This document shows, one piece after another, positions 27,699 through 36,987 of a stretch of DNA of 64,000 nucleotides (position 1 is its first letter; every line of letters begins with the position of its first letter). The translations under genes were made by a program, and so were the position numbers. The notes beneath the pieces are model-generated. The model was given only the letters and a program-made list of their open reading frames with translations. It did not search any database and was not told the DNA's origin. Source of the DNA: Psychrobacter fozii. Lineage in GTDB: Bacteria; Pseudomonadota; Gammaproteobacteria; Pseudomonadales; Moraxellaceae. The stretch spans positions 124,001-188,000 of the forward strand of contig NZ_QJSU01000006.1 of the NCBI RefSeq assembly GCF_003217155.1. The letters are read 5' to 3'.

Positions 27699-29792
27699 AT
27701 GCATACCTTATTTCCTGTGCAAACTTCTGCGCAAAACAGCCATCTTGATGTAAATCCTGAACCAGATATCGAGGCCATCCAATGGTCGCTGATTAGCCAT
27801 TTGGTAGAGTGTTTCTTATTAGAGCAGTGGGTGGATGAGCATCTTATTCAAGTGACAACCACCACTGAGTACTTGGCAAATCATCAAACGTCACAAGCTC
27901 AAGATGCGCATCAATTTTTAGAGTTACTACCACAGCAGTATCAAGATTTTTTTGACCAAAATAACCCGTTAATGGTTATGAAAGTTGACCAAAATAGACA
28001 GTTATTACTATTGGTAGAGCCTGCTTACGCTTCACAGTGGCGATTATCTAAATCTTGTCTGCCTGTCGTATATAACGTTAATGTCAGTCTTAACAGCAAT
28101 CTTAATAGCATCCTTAATAATAGCCATCATGTAGATAGCGCTTTGCTCGAGCCAGTAAGCTCAGCACAGCACTTGTTAGACATCTTTTTATTAATGATGG
28201 ATAGTGCCACGTTGTCTGATGTCGGTGTCTTAAAGCTAAAAGAGAGCTTAGAGGCTTCTTTTATAGCTCAGAAACAATCAGCAACTGCAAATATCGCGAC
28301 TACAGTATGTCAGCATACGCATTGGCATCAAACCTTGATTGCAGCGGAGCAGTGGGCCTCGCTCATGGATCGTCCTTTTCATCCATTGGCAAAAGGTAAA
28401 TTGGGCTTTACTGCACAAGAATATAAACGCTATATGGCAGAGTTTAACCAGCCCATTACGCTGGTATGGGTCGCCATTGCCAAAAGCCATGTCATGGTGG
28501 CAGAGCATATTCAAGACACAACAACGCAAAATCCAGCGAAATATCTTTTGGACACTACACAGCAGCAGAGTTTGATGCGAGAGCTAGATGACAAAGGCAT
28601 AGCGGATACGCACATTGCGATGCCCGTACACCCTTGGCAAATGACTCATGTGATTGATGAGATGTATACCAACGATCTGGCCAATGGCACAGTTGTCGCC
28701 CTCAAGTTTGACGAGCTAATTACTTATGCCAGCTCATCTATGCGCAGTATGTTAATTGATGCTGATATGCCAAATAGCATTAAGCTGCCCATAGGTGTGT
28801 ACGCACTGAACTCAAAGCGCTACTTGCCAGCCCTCAAGCTGATCAATGGTGAAAAAAACCAAGCCATATTGATGCAGGCAAGAACGTTAGACCCTGTACT
28901 ATCAGCACAGCTACGGTTATGGGATGAGCGCCTATGGTGGGGTTATATGTCTCCGTCTCATTTGCATGATAAAAGCGCTATTAATCCGCAATTTTATCAA
29001 GAAAAACCCACGCATTTAGGCGCGATGCTGCGTCAACTACCAGAAGACCTCTGTGACGATAAGATTCAACTGTTACCGATGGCAAGCTTGGGTATGTTGG
29101 TTTACAAGCAGGGTGTTAGCCATCACATTTTTGACGGGATTGTTCATAGTACTAACCAGAATAGTAGTCAAGACAGCTTTCAAGAAAGATCGTTACAGAA
29201 CAAAAAACTCGCTGTGATAGCGTGCTTTAAGAATCTTTGTGATGTGTTTTTGGGGACTATACTGCGCTGTTTACGCCTAGGGTTCGCCCCTGAGATGCAC
29301 GGGCAAAATATTGTTATCGTATTAAAAGACAATCGTTTTACCAGTCTGTTATTGCGTGACCATGACTCCGTACGCATTCATCTACCATGGCTGGCACGCC
29401 ATAAAATATCAGATCCTGAATATCTAAGCCCACCAGATTTTAAAAACCGTCTATATCGCGAGACGCCGCAAGCGCTAATATTTTATCTACAGTCGCTAGG
29501 GTTACTGGTTAATCTTCGGGCGATTATCGAGTCATTGGTTGAGCACTATCATATTAATGAAGATACGCTGTGGCACGAGGCAATGACCAGCATCGAGGAA
29601 TCCTTGGTGACTATCGATTTTGATGACGATCAACGTCAGATACTTCATGACGAGTTATTAAGCAGTTCACACTATCCGCATAAAACATTGCTGTTGCCTG
29701 TGATTGCACGTGGCGCTGATCCTCATGGCAGTATGCCAGCTGGAGAAGGTAAAACAACAAATCCGTTCAAGCGTGTTAAGAAAAGCCGCTAG
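27699..29792 (+). CDS. IucA/IucC-family NIS siderophore synthetase 3
   Basis: A 697-residue NIS synthetase, longer than the other two. Motifs are MDRPFHPLAKGKLGF, MPVHPWQMTHVI, SSMRSMLIDADMPNSIKLP and GFAPEMHGQNIVIVL with LLRDHDSVRIH. The ATG at 27699 has a GGGGGTAAG ribosome-binding site and follows the previous stop by four bases; upstream in-frame starts lie inside synthetase 2 and are rejected. Rhizobactin-type clusters have only two such enzymes, so a third points to an additional coupling step, as in staphyloferrin B, which uses SbnC, SbnE and SbnF. Confidence 0.92.
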   Translation: MHTLFPVQTSAQNSHLDVNPEPDIEAIQWSLISHLVECFLLEQWVDEHLIQVTTTTEYLANHQTSQAQDAHQFLELLPQQYQDFFDQNNPLMVMKVDQNRQLLLLVEPAYASQWRLSKSCLPVVYNVNVSLNSNLNSILNNSHHVDSALLEPVSSAQHLLDIFLLMMDSATLSDVGVLKLKESLEASFIAQKQSATANIATTVCQHTHWHQTLIAAEQWASLMDRPFHPLAKGKLGFTAQEYKRYMAEFNQPITLVWVAIAKSHVMVAEHIQDTTTQNPAKYLLDTTQQQSLMRELDDKGIADTHIAMPVHPWQMTHVIDEMYTNDLANGTVVALKFDELITYASSSMRSMLIDADMPNSIKLPIGVYALNSKRYLPALKLINGEKNQAILMQARTLDPVLSAQLRLWDERLWWGYMSPSHLHDKSAINPQFYQEKPTHLGAMLRQLPEDLCDDKIQLLPMASLGMLVYKQGVSHHIFDGIVHSTNQNSSQDSFQERSLQNKKLAVIACFKNLCDVFLGTILRCLRLGFAPEMHGQNIVIVLKDNRFTSLLLRDHDSVRIHLPWLARHKISDPEYLSPPDFKNRLYRETPQALIFYLQSLGLLVNLRAIIESLVEHYHINEDTLWHEAMTSIEESLVTIDFDDDQRQILHDELLSSSHYPHKTLLLPVIARGADPHGSMPAGEGKTTNPFKRVKKSR

Positions 29793-29897
29793 CCCATTTA
29801 ACTAACTAATAGCTGCTTAGTAATGCGATAAAAGTTATCGAGACAATAGTGATTGAGACAATAACCACAAGCTAAAAAGTACAATAGTGAGAATATA

Positions 29898-30542
29898 ATG
29901 AATGACATCGATATTAACGATCTTATGGATGCTTATAAAGAGATAGGCACCTCAACCATTGGTCATCTGACGGGAGAGGGGTATTTACCAGATATTAAAG
30001 CGCTGAATCCCTGCACGGCTACCATAGTAGGCCGAGTGTTAACAGTCCAGCTAGCCTCTGACAACACGAATGTGATCAATCAGGCACTCATTCAAGCAGC
30101 GCCTAATGATGTGTTATGTATTGATGCTCAGGTATTGGGCGTCACCGCGTGTTGGGGAGCACTGCGAACTTGCGCGGCTATCTATGAGAAGCTGTCCGCC
30201 GTCATTGTCATTGGACAGGCAACGGACTCAGTACAGATTCAACAATTGGGATTTCCTGTCTTTGCACAAGGTATCAGTGCTGTGACCACATTTAAAAGCG
30301 ATCACATACAAGGCACGCTAGCATCCGATATTGCCTATCGCTTTGGTGAGCAGACAACGATTATCCGTTCAGGCGATATCGCTATGATGGATAATGATGG
30401 TGTGTTTATATTACCTGTTGATGTCGCGCAGCAGCTATTATCAGATTGTCAAAAAAAGCACAAAAAAGATGAGATGAAGTTTCAGATGTTTTTTGAGGCT
30501 TACCGTAATAATCAGTTGGATAAGTTGTTTGAAAGCCAGTGA
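29898..30542 (+). CDS. RraA/HMG-aldolase family protein in the siderophore locus
   Basis: A 214-residue RraA-family protein. The family contains RNase E inhibitors and metal-dependent aldolases/decarboxylases acting on 4-hydroxy-4-methyl-2-oxoglutarate and oxaloacetate. The block IRSGDIAMMDNDGVFILP matches the conserved metal-site region. The usual G-G-x-R-D segment, however, reads IGQATDSVQIQQLGFPVFA, so the conserved Arg is replaced. It lies 105 bases after synthetase 3 in the same direction. A role in making or salvaging a citrate-like acid for the siderophore is inferred; a neutral passenger is possible. Confidence 0.82.
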   Translation: MNDIDINDLMDAYKEIGTSTIGHLTGEGYLPDIKALNPCTATIVGRVLTVQLASDNTNVINQALIQAAPNDVLCIDAQVLGVTACWGALRTCAAIYEKLSAVIVIGQATDSVQIQQLGFPVFAQGISAVTTFKSDHIQGTLASDIAYRFGEQTTIIRSGDIAMMDNDGVFILPVDVAQQLLSDCQKKHKKDEMKFQMFFEAYRNNQLDKLFESQ

Positions 30543-30626
30543 AGTTATTAATAATAGAATGACTCAAGCGCACCTAAAATTGGCATATATTACTACTTAC
30601 AACAAGGTAAAAATTCATCTGGAAAT

Positions 30627-30645
30627 AAAAACAATTATCATTTAC
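30627..30645 (+). promoter_or_regulatory. Fur-box-like site before the TonB receptor
   Basis: The sequence AACAATTATCATTTACAATG, followed by CTATTCA, nearly repeats the site before dat (ATTATCATTTACATTG, then TTATTCA). It lies about 90 bases before the receptor start and should place the receptor under Fur control. Confidence 0.75.
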
Positions 30646-30733
30646 AATGCTATTCACAAAGTTAGTACACACAGTATTATTAGCTAAATATAACTGATAC
30701 CACTATTTGACGACCCAACTAAGTGAAGTAAAT

Positions 30734-33055
30734 ATGAAAAGCCATCATCAAGTTGCTCTATCCGTTCTTACCCTCTGTATTAGCCAGCAGTTATATGCAC
30801 AAACCAATGATAATACGGCATCTGTGGCCGAAGATACTTCAGCAGAGCTGGCGTCGAGTGCGGCATCAACTGAGACGCCTAATGTGACTTTAGATACCAT
30901 TAAAGTCACTGCTAATGCCAGAACAGGTACTGCACTGGCTCAGAAGATTAGTGAGATGCCAGCCGTCACGCAAGTGATTACTGAAAGCGAGATTCAGATG
31001 CAGGCGACGGGCAACCGTACCACTGGTGACGTATTGGCACAGCTGATTCCGAGCTTGGGTACCAGTAGTGGTTCGACCAGTAACTATGGCACCACCATGC
31101 ATGGCCGCCCAGTACAGTTTTTGCTAAATGGTGTACCGTTAAGCGGTTCACGCAGTCTTTCACGTGAGCTCAACAGTATTGATACGTCACAGCTTGAGCG
31201 GGTAGAGGTGCTTTCGGGTGCCACCAGTATCTATGGTGCTGGCGCGTCAGGTGGTTTGATTAACCTTGTGACTAAATCTCTGGTGGGTTATGGCCCTATT
31301 AGACAAACCAGAGTGGGCGTTAGTAGCAGTCGTGACTTTGATTCAGATTCATTTGGCTATAACGTAGGGCAATCTTTAGGATATGGCGGTGAGCGGGTTT
31401 ATGGGCGCTTAGATGTTGATTATGAGACCAAAGGTGGTAAGTTTGATAGCAAAGGCGACCGAGTTAGCCCTGATGTCAACCAAACGGATCAACAAGATAC
31501 CGAATCACTAAGTGTGAACGGTAGCCTAGGTGTAGAGCTAACGGACACCCAACGTCTTGATCTCGCAGTGACTTATTATAAAGATAAGCAAGATACTGAC
31601 TACGGCCCAGACTACGGTGATGGTTTAGCCGTGTTATATGGTGCCAGCCCATCTTTAGTAGCCATTGATGGCGCCAACGTAGAAAACCAGCCTTATACCG
31701 AAAAAAGCTCGGTAAATTTAAATTATAGTGATGATGATTTTGTAGGCTCAGGTTCTAGCTTAAGCCTGACTGGTTACTACAGAAACGAAAAAGGTCGTTT
31801 TTACCCTTCCGTTAAAGCTGTAACAGAGCAAGATGATTATGTTTATTATGCAAATGGTAATCCATATTTTATCACTCAGTCAGAAGCGGAAATTGATGTC
31901 ATGGGTCTGCGTGCCGCCATGCAAACAGAAACTGAACTTGCTGGTAAAAAGACATTATTTAGCTACGGCGCTGATTTTGAACGTGAAAACAGCGAGCAAA
32001 CCTACGATGGACAAGACTTTACGGCATTTTATGTTAGCAATGGCTTAACGGCTAAAACAAACGGACTCACCTATAATGCTGGACCAGAGACCACCATTGA
32101 TAAACTGGGTGCTTTTGTCAATGCAGATGTGGATTTGACCGATAAGTGGCATACCAGTGCTGGCGTGCGTTATCAAAAGCTGTCATCGGATACTGATGCC
32201 TTTGTACCGGTCTACGAACAAATGATGGAAGAGTATTACGCTAACGATCCTACAAATAATTATGAAGCAGGAACGGTAGAAGCAGGCAGTACCGACCATG
32301 ACAAAGTACTCTTTAATCTTGGTACCAGCTATCAGATAACACCGAAAGATCAATTGTTTGCCAATTTTTCACAAGGTCTTGATACCGCAGATATACAGCG
32401 AGCACTGCGAGATGTGCGTGCCGGCTTCGTGGTTAATTCAGACAATGTTCAACCGATTGCAACCAATAACTACGAGTTTGGTTGGCAGGGAAAACATGGT
32501 GATACAGCGGCACGCTTGAGCGGTTTTTATAACGAATCAGATAAAGTAGTACGCTTTACAGACAGCTATACTGTCGAGGTTGTGGATACTGACGAGCGTG
32601 TTTATGGCGTAGAAGGTTCACTTACTCATGACCTTAGCGATCAGTGGCAAGTAGGTGGTAGTGTGGCATATACTCGTGGTCAATATGACTATAATGGCGA
32701 TTGGTTGGAGTTAGATGCTGTGCGCCTAACACCACTAAAAGGCACCGCATTTGCTCAGTATAACTTTGATGAAGGCAGTAATATACGTCTGCAAGCATTG
32801 GCCGTTGGCGGTGATGACAGAGCTTCTAAAGATCAACAAAAAGACCCTGATTCTAGTGCATTGCCAGTTACGGGTTACATGACATTGGATGTGTTGGGAC
32901 AAGTAGAAATGCCAGTCGGCCGAGTAGGTTATGGTATTTATAACCTACTTAATAAAGACTATTTAACGGTTTATCATCAAACCACTTACGGAGACCTGAA
33001 TCGCTTACCAGCAGCAGGCACCACTTATGGTTTAAGCTATACCGTCGATTACTAA
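30734..33055 (+). CDS. TonB-dependent siderophore receptor
   Basis: A 773-residue outer-membrane receptor. An N-terminal signal peptide ends near LYAQ (about residue 23). A TonB-box-like LDTIKVTA follows, then the plug domain with GRPVQFLLNGVPL and VEVLSGATSIYGAGASGGLINLVTK, then a 22-strand type barrel with the conserved NYEFGWQGK region. It ends in a beta strand (GLSYTVDY). The ATG at 30734 gives a proper signal peptide; an upstream TTG does not. It has its own Fur-like site and is the cognate import receptor by position. Confidence 0.94.
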   Translation: MKSHHQVALSVLTLCISQQLYAQTNDNTASVAEDTSAELASSAASTETPNVTLDTIKVTANARTGTALAQKISEMPAVTQVITESEIQMQATGNRTTGDVLAQLIPSLGTSSGSTSNYGTTMHGRPVQFLLNGVPLSGSRSLSRELNSIDTSQLERVEVLSGATSIYGAGASGGLINLVTKSLVGYGPIRQTRVGVSSSRDFDSDSFGYNVGQSLGYGGERVYGRLDVDYETKGGKFDSKGDRVSPDVNQTDQQDTESLSVNGSLGVELTDTQRLDLAVTYYKDKQDTDYGPDYGDGLAVLYGASPSLVAIDGANVENQPYTEKSSVNLNYSDDDFVGSGSSLSLTGYYRNEKGRFYPSVKAVTEQDDYVYYANGNPYFITQSEAEIDVMGLRAAMQTETELAGKKTLFSYGADFERENSEQTYDGQDFTAFYVSNGLTAKTNGLTYNAGPETTIDKLGAFVNADVDLTDKWHTSAGVRYQKLSSDTDAFVPVYEQMMEEYYANDPTNNYEAGTVEAGSTDHDKVLFNLGTSYQITPKDQLFANFSQGLDTADIQRALRDVRAGFVVNSDNVQPIATNNYEFGWQGKHGDTAARLSGFYNESDKVVRFTDSYTVEVVDTDERVYGVEGSLTHDLSDQWQVGGSVAYTRGQYDYNGDWLELDAVRLTPLKGTAFAQYNFDEGSNIRLQALAVGGDDRASKDQQKDPDSSALPVTGYMTLDVLGQVEMPVGRVGYGIYNLLNKDYLTVYHQTTYGDLNRLPAAGTTYGLSYTVDY

Positions 33056-33069
33056 AAGCAGAACGTATA

Positions 33070-33111
33070 AAAACCCTTCACGCTATGAAAATTTAGCGTG
33101 AAGGGTTTTTT
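33070..33111 (+). terminator. Rho-independent terminator after the receptor
   Basis: A perfect 16-base-pair stem, AAAACCCTTCACGCTA with TAGCGTGAAGGGTTTT, is followed by T residues. It closes the siderophore locus and lies before the convergent integrase gene, so it may work in both directions. Confidence 0.93.
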
Positions 33112-33163
33112 ATGTTTTGATTGTCAGTAATACGGCTACCTACACGTCGTAGAAACGACATCA

Positions 33164-34438
33164 TTACTTTTTAGAGTTATTTCGGAGCTCATCTATATAA
33201 TTTGCCCAATCCTGCATCATATCTACTCTGATATCTATCTCATCGAGTCTATTGTAAGCACCACCATGCGTATCTTTGATTCTATGACCCAGCTGCAATT
33301 CTGTGACGATATCCGAATAACGTAACTCAGGCTGTTCCATCAGCAATGTTTTAGCCGATGCCCGAAATCCATGCGCACATTGCACATCTTTGTATCCCAA
33401 CCGATGAAATACCTGCACCAACGTGGCTTTACTAATATAAGCATTGCTTGAACCGCGCATCGAAGCAAATACATATTCCTTATGGCCTGTGATGGACTGC
33501 ATGTTTCTTAGACGTGCAATCACTTGTGTCGCCAATGGTACGACTAAATGCGAGACCATATCATCACGACCTTCGCCTTTAATAGGGGAGAATGACCACA
33601 AATTATTGTCCCAATCGATATCATCCCAACGCATAGAGCGTAAATCGATACTACGCACAAACACATAAGGTAATAAGTTCATCGCCTCTAATGTAATCTT
33701 ACTTGCACCTCTAAAATCAGACATATCCTTTAAGAGAGTCGCAAATTGATCTGGCTTGGTAATGGCTGGCAAATGATTGCCTGAGTTGGCAGGTGCAAGC
33801 TCACCACGTGTATCAATCGCCACATTTCTCTCACACAGTCCTCGTGCGACAGCGAATGAAAACACTTTTTCAGTGTATAGCCGAGTGCTTGCACCAACGA
33901 AGGTCGCTTGGTTCTCATTGTTTTGGATAGACTCACACACGCTTAGTATCATCTCGCTGGTGATATCGTTCATTCTCAAGTCGCCAATTTCTTGGCACAT
34001 ATATCCTAAGCATAAATCCCAGAACTTGAGGGTCGACTCACTAAATGACAGCTTTTTAGATTTGCCTTGCTGGCGACCTGATGTTTTGTGATCTCGCCAC
34101 GCTTTTGCAATCTCAGAAAACGGTGCGTTTTTTAGATGAGCATATTTATTGGTTTGCTCTTTTTGCTGAATGGCTTTGGGGTCAGAGCCTTTTGCGACCG
34201 TATTAAGGATGGTCTCTGCTTTATACTTAACCTCATGCAGACTGATGTCTTCAATCTTACCCAACATCATCCTAGGTCGTTTGCCATCGATGTGCGGATG
34301 AGAATATCGCAGGTAGTATTCCTTTTTACCATTTGGATAAATACGAAGACTTAAACCAGCCACACCTGAGACGCTGACGGAATAGTCTTTATCTCGGCAT
34401 TCAAGTTTATTAATGTCATTTGCATTGTCGACAGCCAT
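33164..34438 (-). CDS. Tyrosine-type site-specific integrase (P4-like)
   Basis: A 424-residue integrase with an N-terminal arm-binding DUF4102 domain (GLSLRIYPNGKKEYYLRYSH), a core-binding domain and a C-terminal catalytic domain. The catalytic set is complete: Arg262 (VRSIDLRSMRW), His356 and Arg359 (HGFRAS), His385 (LGHR) and Tyr395 (AYNR). It is convergent with the receptor gene. No tRNA or direct-repeat attachment site was found beside it, so the limits of any island are not visible. It may mark the right end of an island containing the siderophore genes. Confidence 0.93.
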   Translation of the reverse strand: MAVDNANDINKLECRDKDYSVSVSGVAGLSLRIYPNGKKEYYLRYSHPHIDGKRPRMMLGKIEDISLHEVKYKAETILNTVAKGSDPKAIQQKEQTNKYAHLKNAPFSEIAKAWRDHKTSGRQQGKSKKLSFSESTLKFWDLCLGYMCQEIGDLRMNDITSEMILSVCESIQNNENQATFVGASTRLYTEKVFSFAVARGLCERNVAIDTRGELAPANSGNHLPAITKPDQFATLLKDMSDFRGASKITLEAMNLLPYVFVRSIDLRSMRWDDIDWDNNLWSFSPIKGEGRDDMVSHLVVPLATQVIARLRNMQSITGHKEYVFASMRGSSNAYISKATLVQVFHRLGYKDVQCAHGFRASAKTLLMEQPELRYSDIVTELQLGHRIKDTHGGAYNRLDEIDIRVDMMQDWANYIDELRNNSKK

Positions 34439-35136
34439 GATGTGTATCCGTAAATATAGTAAGTAAGGTGAATGGTAGGTTCAGGGTTTATAACTCATGA
34501 GAAGTCTCTTATCTACAAACATAGAGAGCTATTGGACACTGGTATGGACACCAGTATTTTCATATATAATCTATAAACCCTTTTAAATAATAGATTTTCA
34601 TATCTAATCATCCCCAAGGTTCACTTGGGGATGATTATAGCATAATGGTCAAAATAGGGGGTGAGCCATGTCACTGTTAGCCTACACACCATTTTTGCCA
34701 GTTATTTTGATAGATAATTAAACGTCATTTTGGTATAGGCAGTCGATTGGGTAAGCAGTTGAGAGGGTTTTCAATAAAATCCATGCTCCTGTACTCGCAC
34801 AGAATATAAAAATCAGGGTCATAGTACTGTTCTGTGCAAATCTGAAGCATGGCTACAGATAGCTAAATAGCGAGTGATATTGCAGAATGAATTAATTCTC
34901 GATGGTTAAATTCTCAATGCACTTAAGTAACGTTTGAGTCGCTTACCTTCATCAAAGATAAAAAGTATTGGGGTTATCCATTTCGACGCGGATTATTTGA
35001 AGTACAAGAGGCTGACTTTATAGTTATTGCCAATGCTATGAATATACATATTGACAGGGCATAAACCCGATTTGTTAATTTCGCTATTGAGTAGGCGTTT
35101 AATTTTATTTTTTGGGATACAAGTGGAGAATAAAAA
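34439..35136. other. Long non-coding stretch upstream of the integrase
   Basis: No gene was recognised in these 698 AT-rich bases. A short hairpin ACTGGT / ACCAGT lies near 34540 and a longer one at 34606-34636. An attachment site may lie here, since integrases usually sit next to one, but no repeat of it was detected in the window. Confidence 0.4.
34606..34636. repeat. Perfect hairpin upstream of the integrase
   Basis: AATCATCCCCAAG and CTTGGGGATGATT pair over 13 bases around a five-base loop. No T-run follows on either strand, so it is not a standard terminator. Its role is unknown. Confidence 0.7.
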
Positions 35137-35331
35137 GTGATCATTAACCCCAAGTATGCCGGCCTCTTAATGGGCCTTATTATTTCTTTAGGGATGAGTT
35201 TTGTGATGTCCTTTGTTATGGTTTCTATGAATGTAGGATTCACTGCAAATTTTTTAAATAAGTGGATGCATGCTTCTGCTGTATTTGTTCCTATTGCTAG
35301 AAAGTATGTGTTTAAGTTACTGGCATTGTGA
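35137..35331 (+). CDS. DUF2798 family small membrane protein, internally shortened
   Basis: A 64-residue protein starting at GTG with GGAG nine bases upstream. It opens MINPKYAGLLMGLIISLGMSF, the first transmembrane segment of DUF2798 proteins, and continues to FLNKWMHA. It then jumps straight to VFVPIARKYVFKLL. From memory of the family, about 13 residues forming most of the second membrane segment are missing while the reading frame is kept. Function is unknown and the protein may be inactive. DUF2798 genes often lie beside LysR regulators, as here (convergent). Confidence 0.65.
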   Translation: MIINPKYAGLLMGLIISLGMSFVMSFVMVSMNVGFTANFLNKWMHASAVFVPIARKYVFKLLAL

Positions 35332-35389
35332 CGTAAACCAAATTTTATATTTAAAAAGAAGTAATAAAGTAATAGCCCGTTGTACTGCT

Positions 35390-36295
35390 TTACATAATAC
35401 GTTTAGGTTTGTTGTTAAGTAAATATTGTACCATTTCACGCAGTACGGGGTTTTGCATGCGATTGGCTGGATAGACCAATGAAACTGGTGTTGCAGGCAT
35501 ATGAAATGGTTCAAGAATAGACACGAGTTGGCCACTATTAATATAGTCCTGCACTAAAAAATCAGGCAAAAACGCGATACCATGACCTGCGGCTGAGTAT
35601 TCAGCCGTAATATTTCCGTAATTAACTTCAATCGTTCCTGTAACATTAACATGTCGCTCATTGTTACCTTCAAAGTAGCGCCAGCGACAGGGGGTACGAA
35701 TTGAGGAATCAAGTATACAGTTGTATTTTGTAAGTTCTTTAGGATGTTGGGGTGTACCGTATTTTGCTAAGTAATCAGGACTTGCGACATACAACACATT
35801 TAATTCAGTAAAATTTCGCGCGATAAGCCGAGAATCCGACAATTCATGTACTCGAATAGCAAGATCAATACCTTCCTCAACCAGGTTAATATAACGATTT
35901 AGTAATATAAGCGTGATTTTTACAGCAGGGTGTTGATGCAAAAACTCCCCAATTAAACGAGTGATACCAAGTTGTTCAGCATTAGGGGGAGCACTAATTC
36001 GAAGGTGCCCAGCAATAATGCGCTGATTGATATCAGCTCGACCCTCAAGGTTTTCCAAAGCATCAACAATCAGATTGAACTGCTCTAAATAATGCTCACC
36101 TTCTGCAGTGAGGTTCATCGCACGCGTTGTGCGATGAAGCAATTGACAACCAAAGTGCTTTTCTAGCTCAGATACCTGCTTGCTAACCGCAGAAACAACA
36201 ATACCCAGTTGGTCCGCTGCCTTGCTAAAACTGCCCAAATCGAGAACAACTTGAAAAGTTGTTATGGCACGAACAATATCTATTTTTCTCTTCAT
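35390..36295 (-). CDS. LysR-family transcriptional regulator
   Basis: A complete 301-residue LysR regulator of the CrgA/DsdC-like group. The winged helix-turn-helix is at 5-65 (LGSFSKAADQLGIVVSAVSKQVSELEKHFGCQLLHRTTR) and the effector domain (about 90-300) contains GHLRISAPPNAEQLG and GIDLAIRVHELSDSRLIAR. It is divergent from the SDR gene with 89 bases between, the usual arrangement for a regulator and its target. Confidence 0.93.
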   Translation of the reverse strand: MKRKIDIVRAITTFQVVLDLGSFSKAADQLGIVVSAVSKQVSELEKHFGCQLLHRTTRAMNLTAEGEHYLEQFNLIVDALENLEGRADINQRIIAGHLRISAPPNAEQLGITRLIGEFLHQHPAVKITLILLNRYINLVEEGIDLAIRVHELSDSRLIARNFTELNVLYVASPDYLAKYGTPQHPKELTKYNCILDSSIRTPCRWRYFEGNNERHVNVTGTIEVNYGNITAEYSAAGHGIAFLPDFLVQDYINSGQLVSILEPFHMPATPVSLVYPANRMQNPVLREMVQYLLNNKPKRIM

Positions 36296-36384
36296 ATGAA
36301 TAGTGTTTTTGTTTTTAGATTGTTTTTCAATTATAAGTCTATTGTTATACTTTACTCAACCTTAAAGAGACTGGAATAAACAAT

Positions 36385-36987
36385 ATGAAAATTTTATTAA
36401 TAGGTGTCTCTGGCACTATCGGAAAAGCAGTAACTAAACGCCTAGCAAATAACGATGAGATTATAGCTGCAGGATACTCAAACGCAGATGTGATTGTAGA
36501 TTTAGGTAGCGCAGAGTCAATTAAAAAAATGTTTGAACAAGTCGGGCAAGTTGATGCGGTTATCTCAACCGCTGGGGTTGCAAACTTTGGATCTTTTGAT
36601 CAACTTTCTGATGATGAGTATCAACTAGCACTTAACAACAAGCTAATGGGGCAAGTTAACTTAGTACGCTTGGGACGTGCTTATATTAGCAACGGTGGTT
36701 CAATAACGTTAACCTCGGGTGTATTGTCACGAGAGCCTATGATTGGTAGCACAGCCGTTAGTATGGTTAATGGCGCATTGGAAAGCTTTGTTAAAGCAGC
36801 GGCACTTGAAATTGACAGCTTTCGACTTAATGTTGTGTCTCCAATTTTTGTAAAGGAAACAATGGCTATGATGGGCATGGACACCGAAGGTGGCCTGTCG
36901 GCAGATGACACAGCTAAGGCATATGTTGCTGCTGTAACGGGTTCAATGCATGGCGCAACACTTGATGCCCCTGATCACGTTAATTAA
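36385..36987 (+). CDS. Short-chain dehydrogenase/reductase family protein
   Basis: A 200-residue SDR-like protein. The nucleotide-binding motif is GVSGTIG (7-13), followed by VIVDLGS and the ISTAGVANFG block. The region of the catalytic Tyr-x-x-x-Lys reads GSTAVSMVNGALESFVKAAALE, without the usual Tyr, as in a small-SDR subgroup that keeps SMVNGALE. It is shorter than classical SDRs (about 250). It is divergent from the LysR gene and probably controlled by it. The substrate is unknown. Confidence 0.85.
   Translation: MKILLIGVSGTIGKAVTKRLANNDEIIAAGYSNADVIVDLGSAESIKKMFEQVGQVDAVISTAGVANFGSFDQLSDDEYQLALNNKLMGQVNLVRLGRAYISNGGSITLTSGVLSREPMIGSTAVSMVNGALESFVKAAALEIDSFRLNVVSPIFVKETMAMMGMDTEGGLSADDTAKAYVAAVTGSMHGATLDAPDHVN

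Noticed and set aside
34606-34636. Integrase attachment site
   Set aside because: It is a perfect hairpin but has no second copy in the window and is not next to a tRNA, so an att function cannot be supported.
34974-35243. 89-codon frame on the minus strand
   Set aside because: It is antisense to the DUF2798 gene, has no ribosome-binding site and shows no recognisable protein character.
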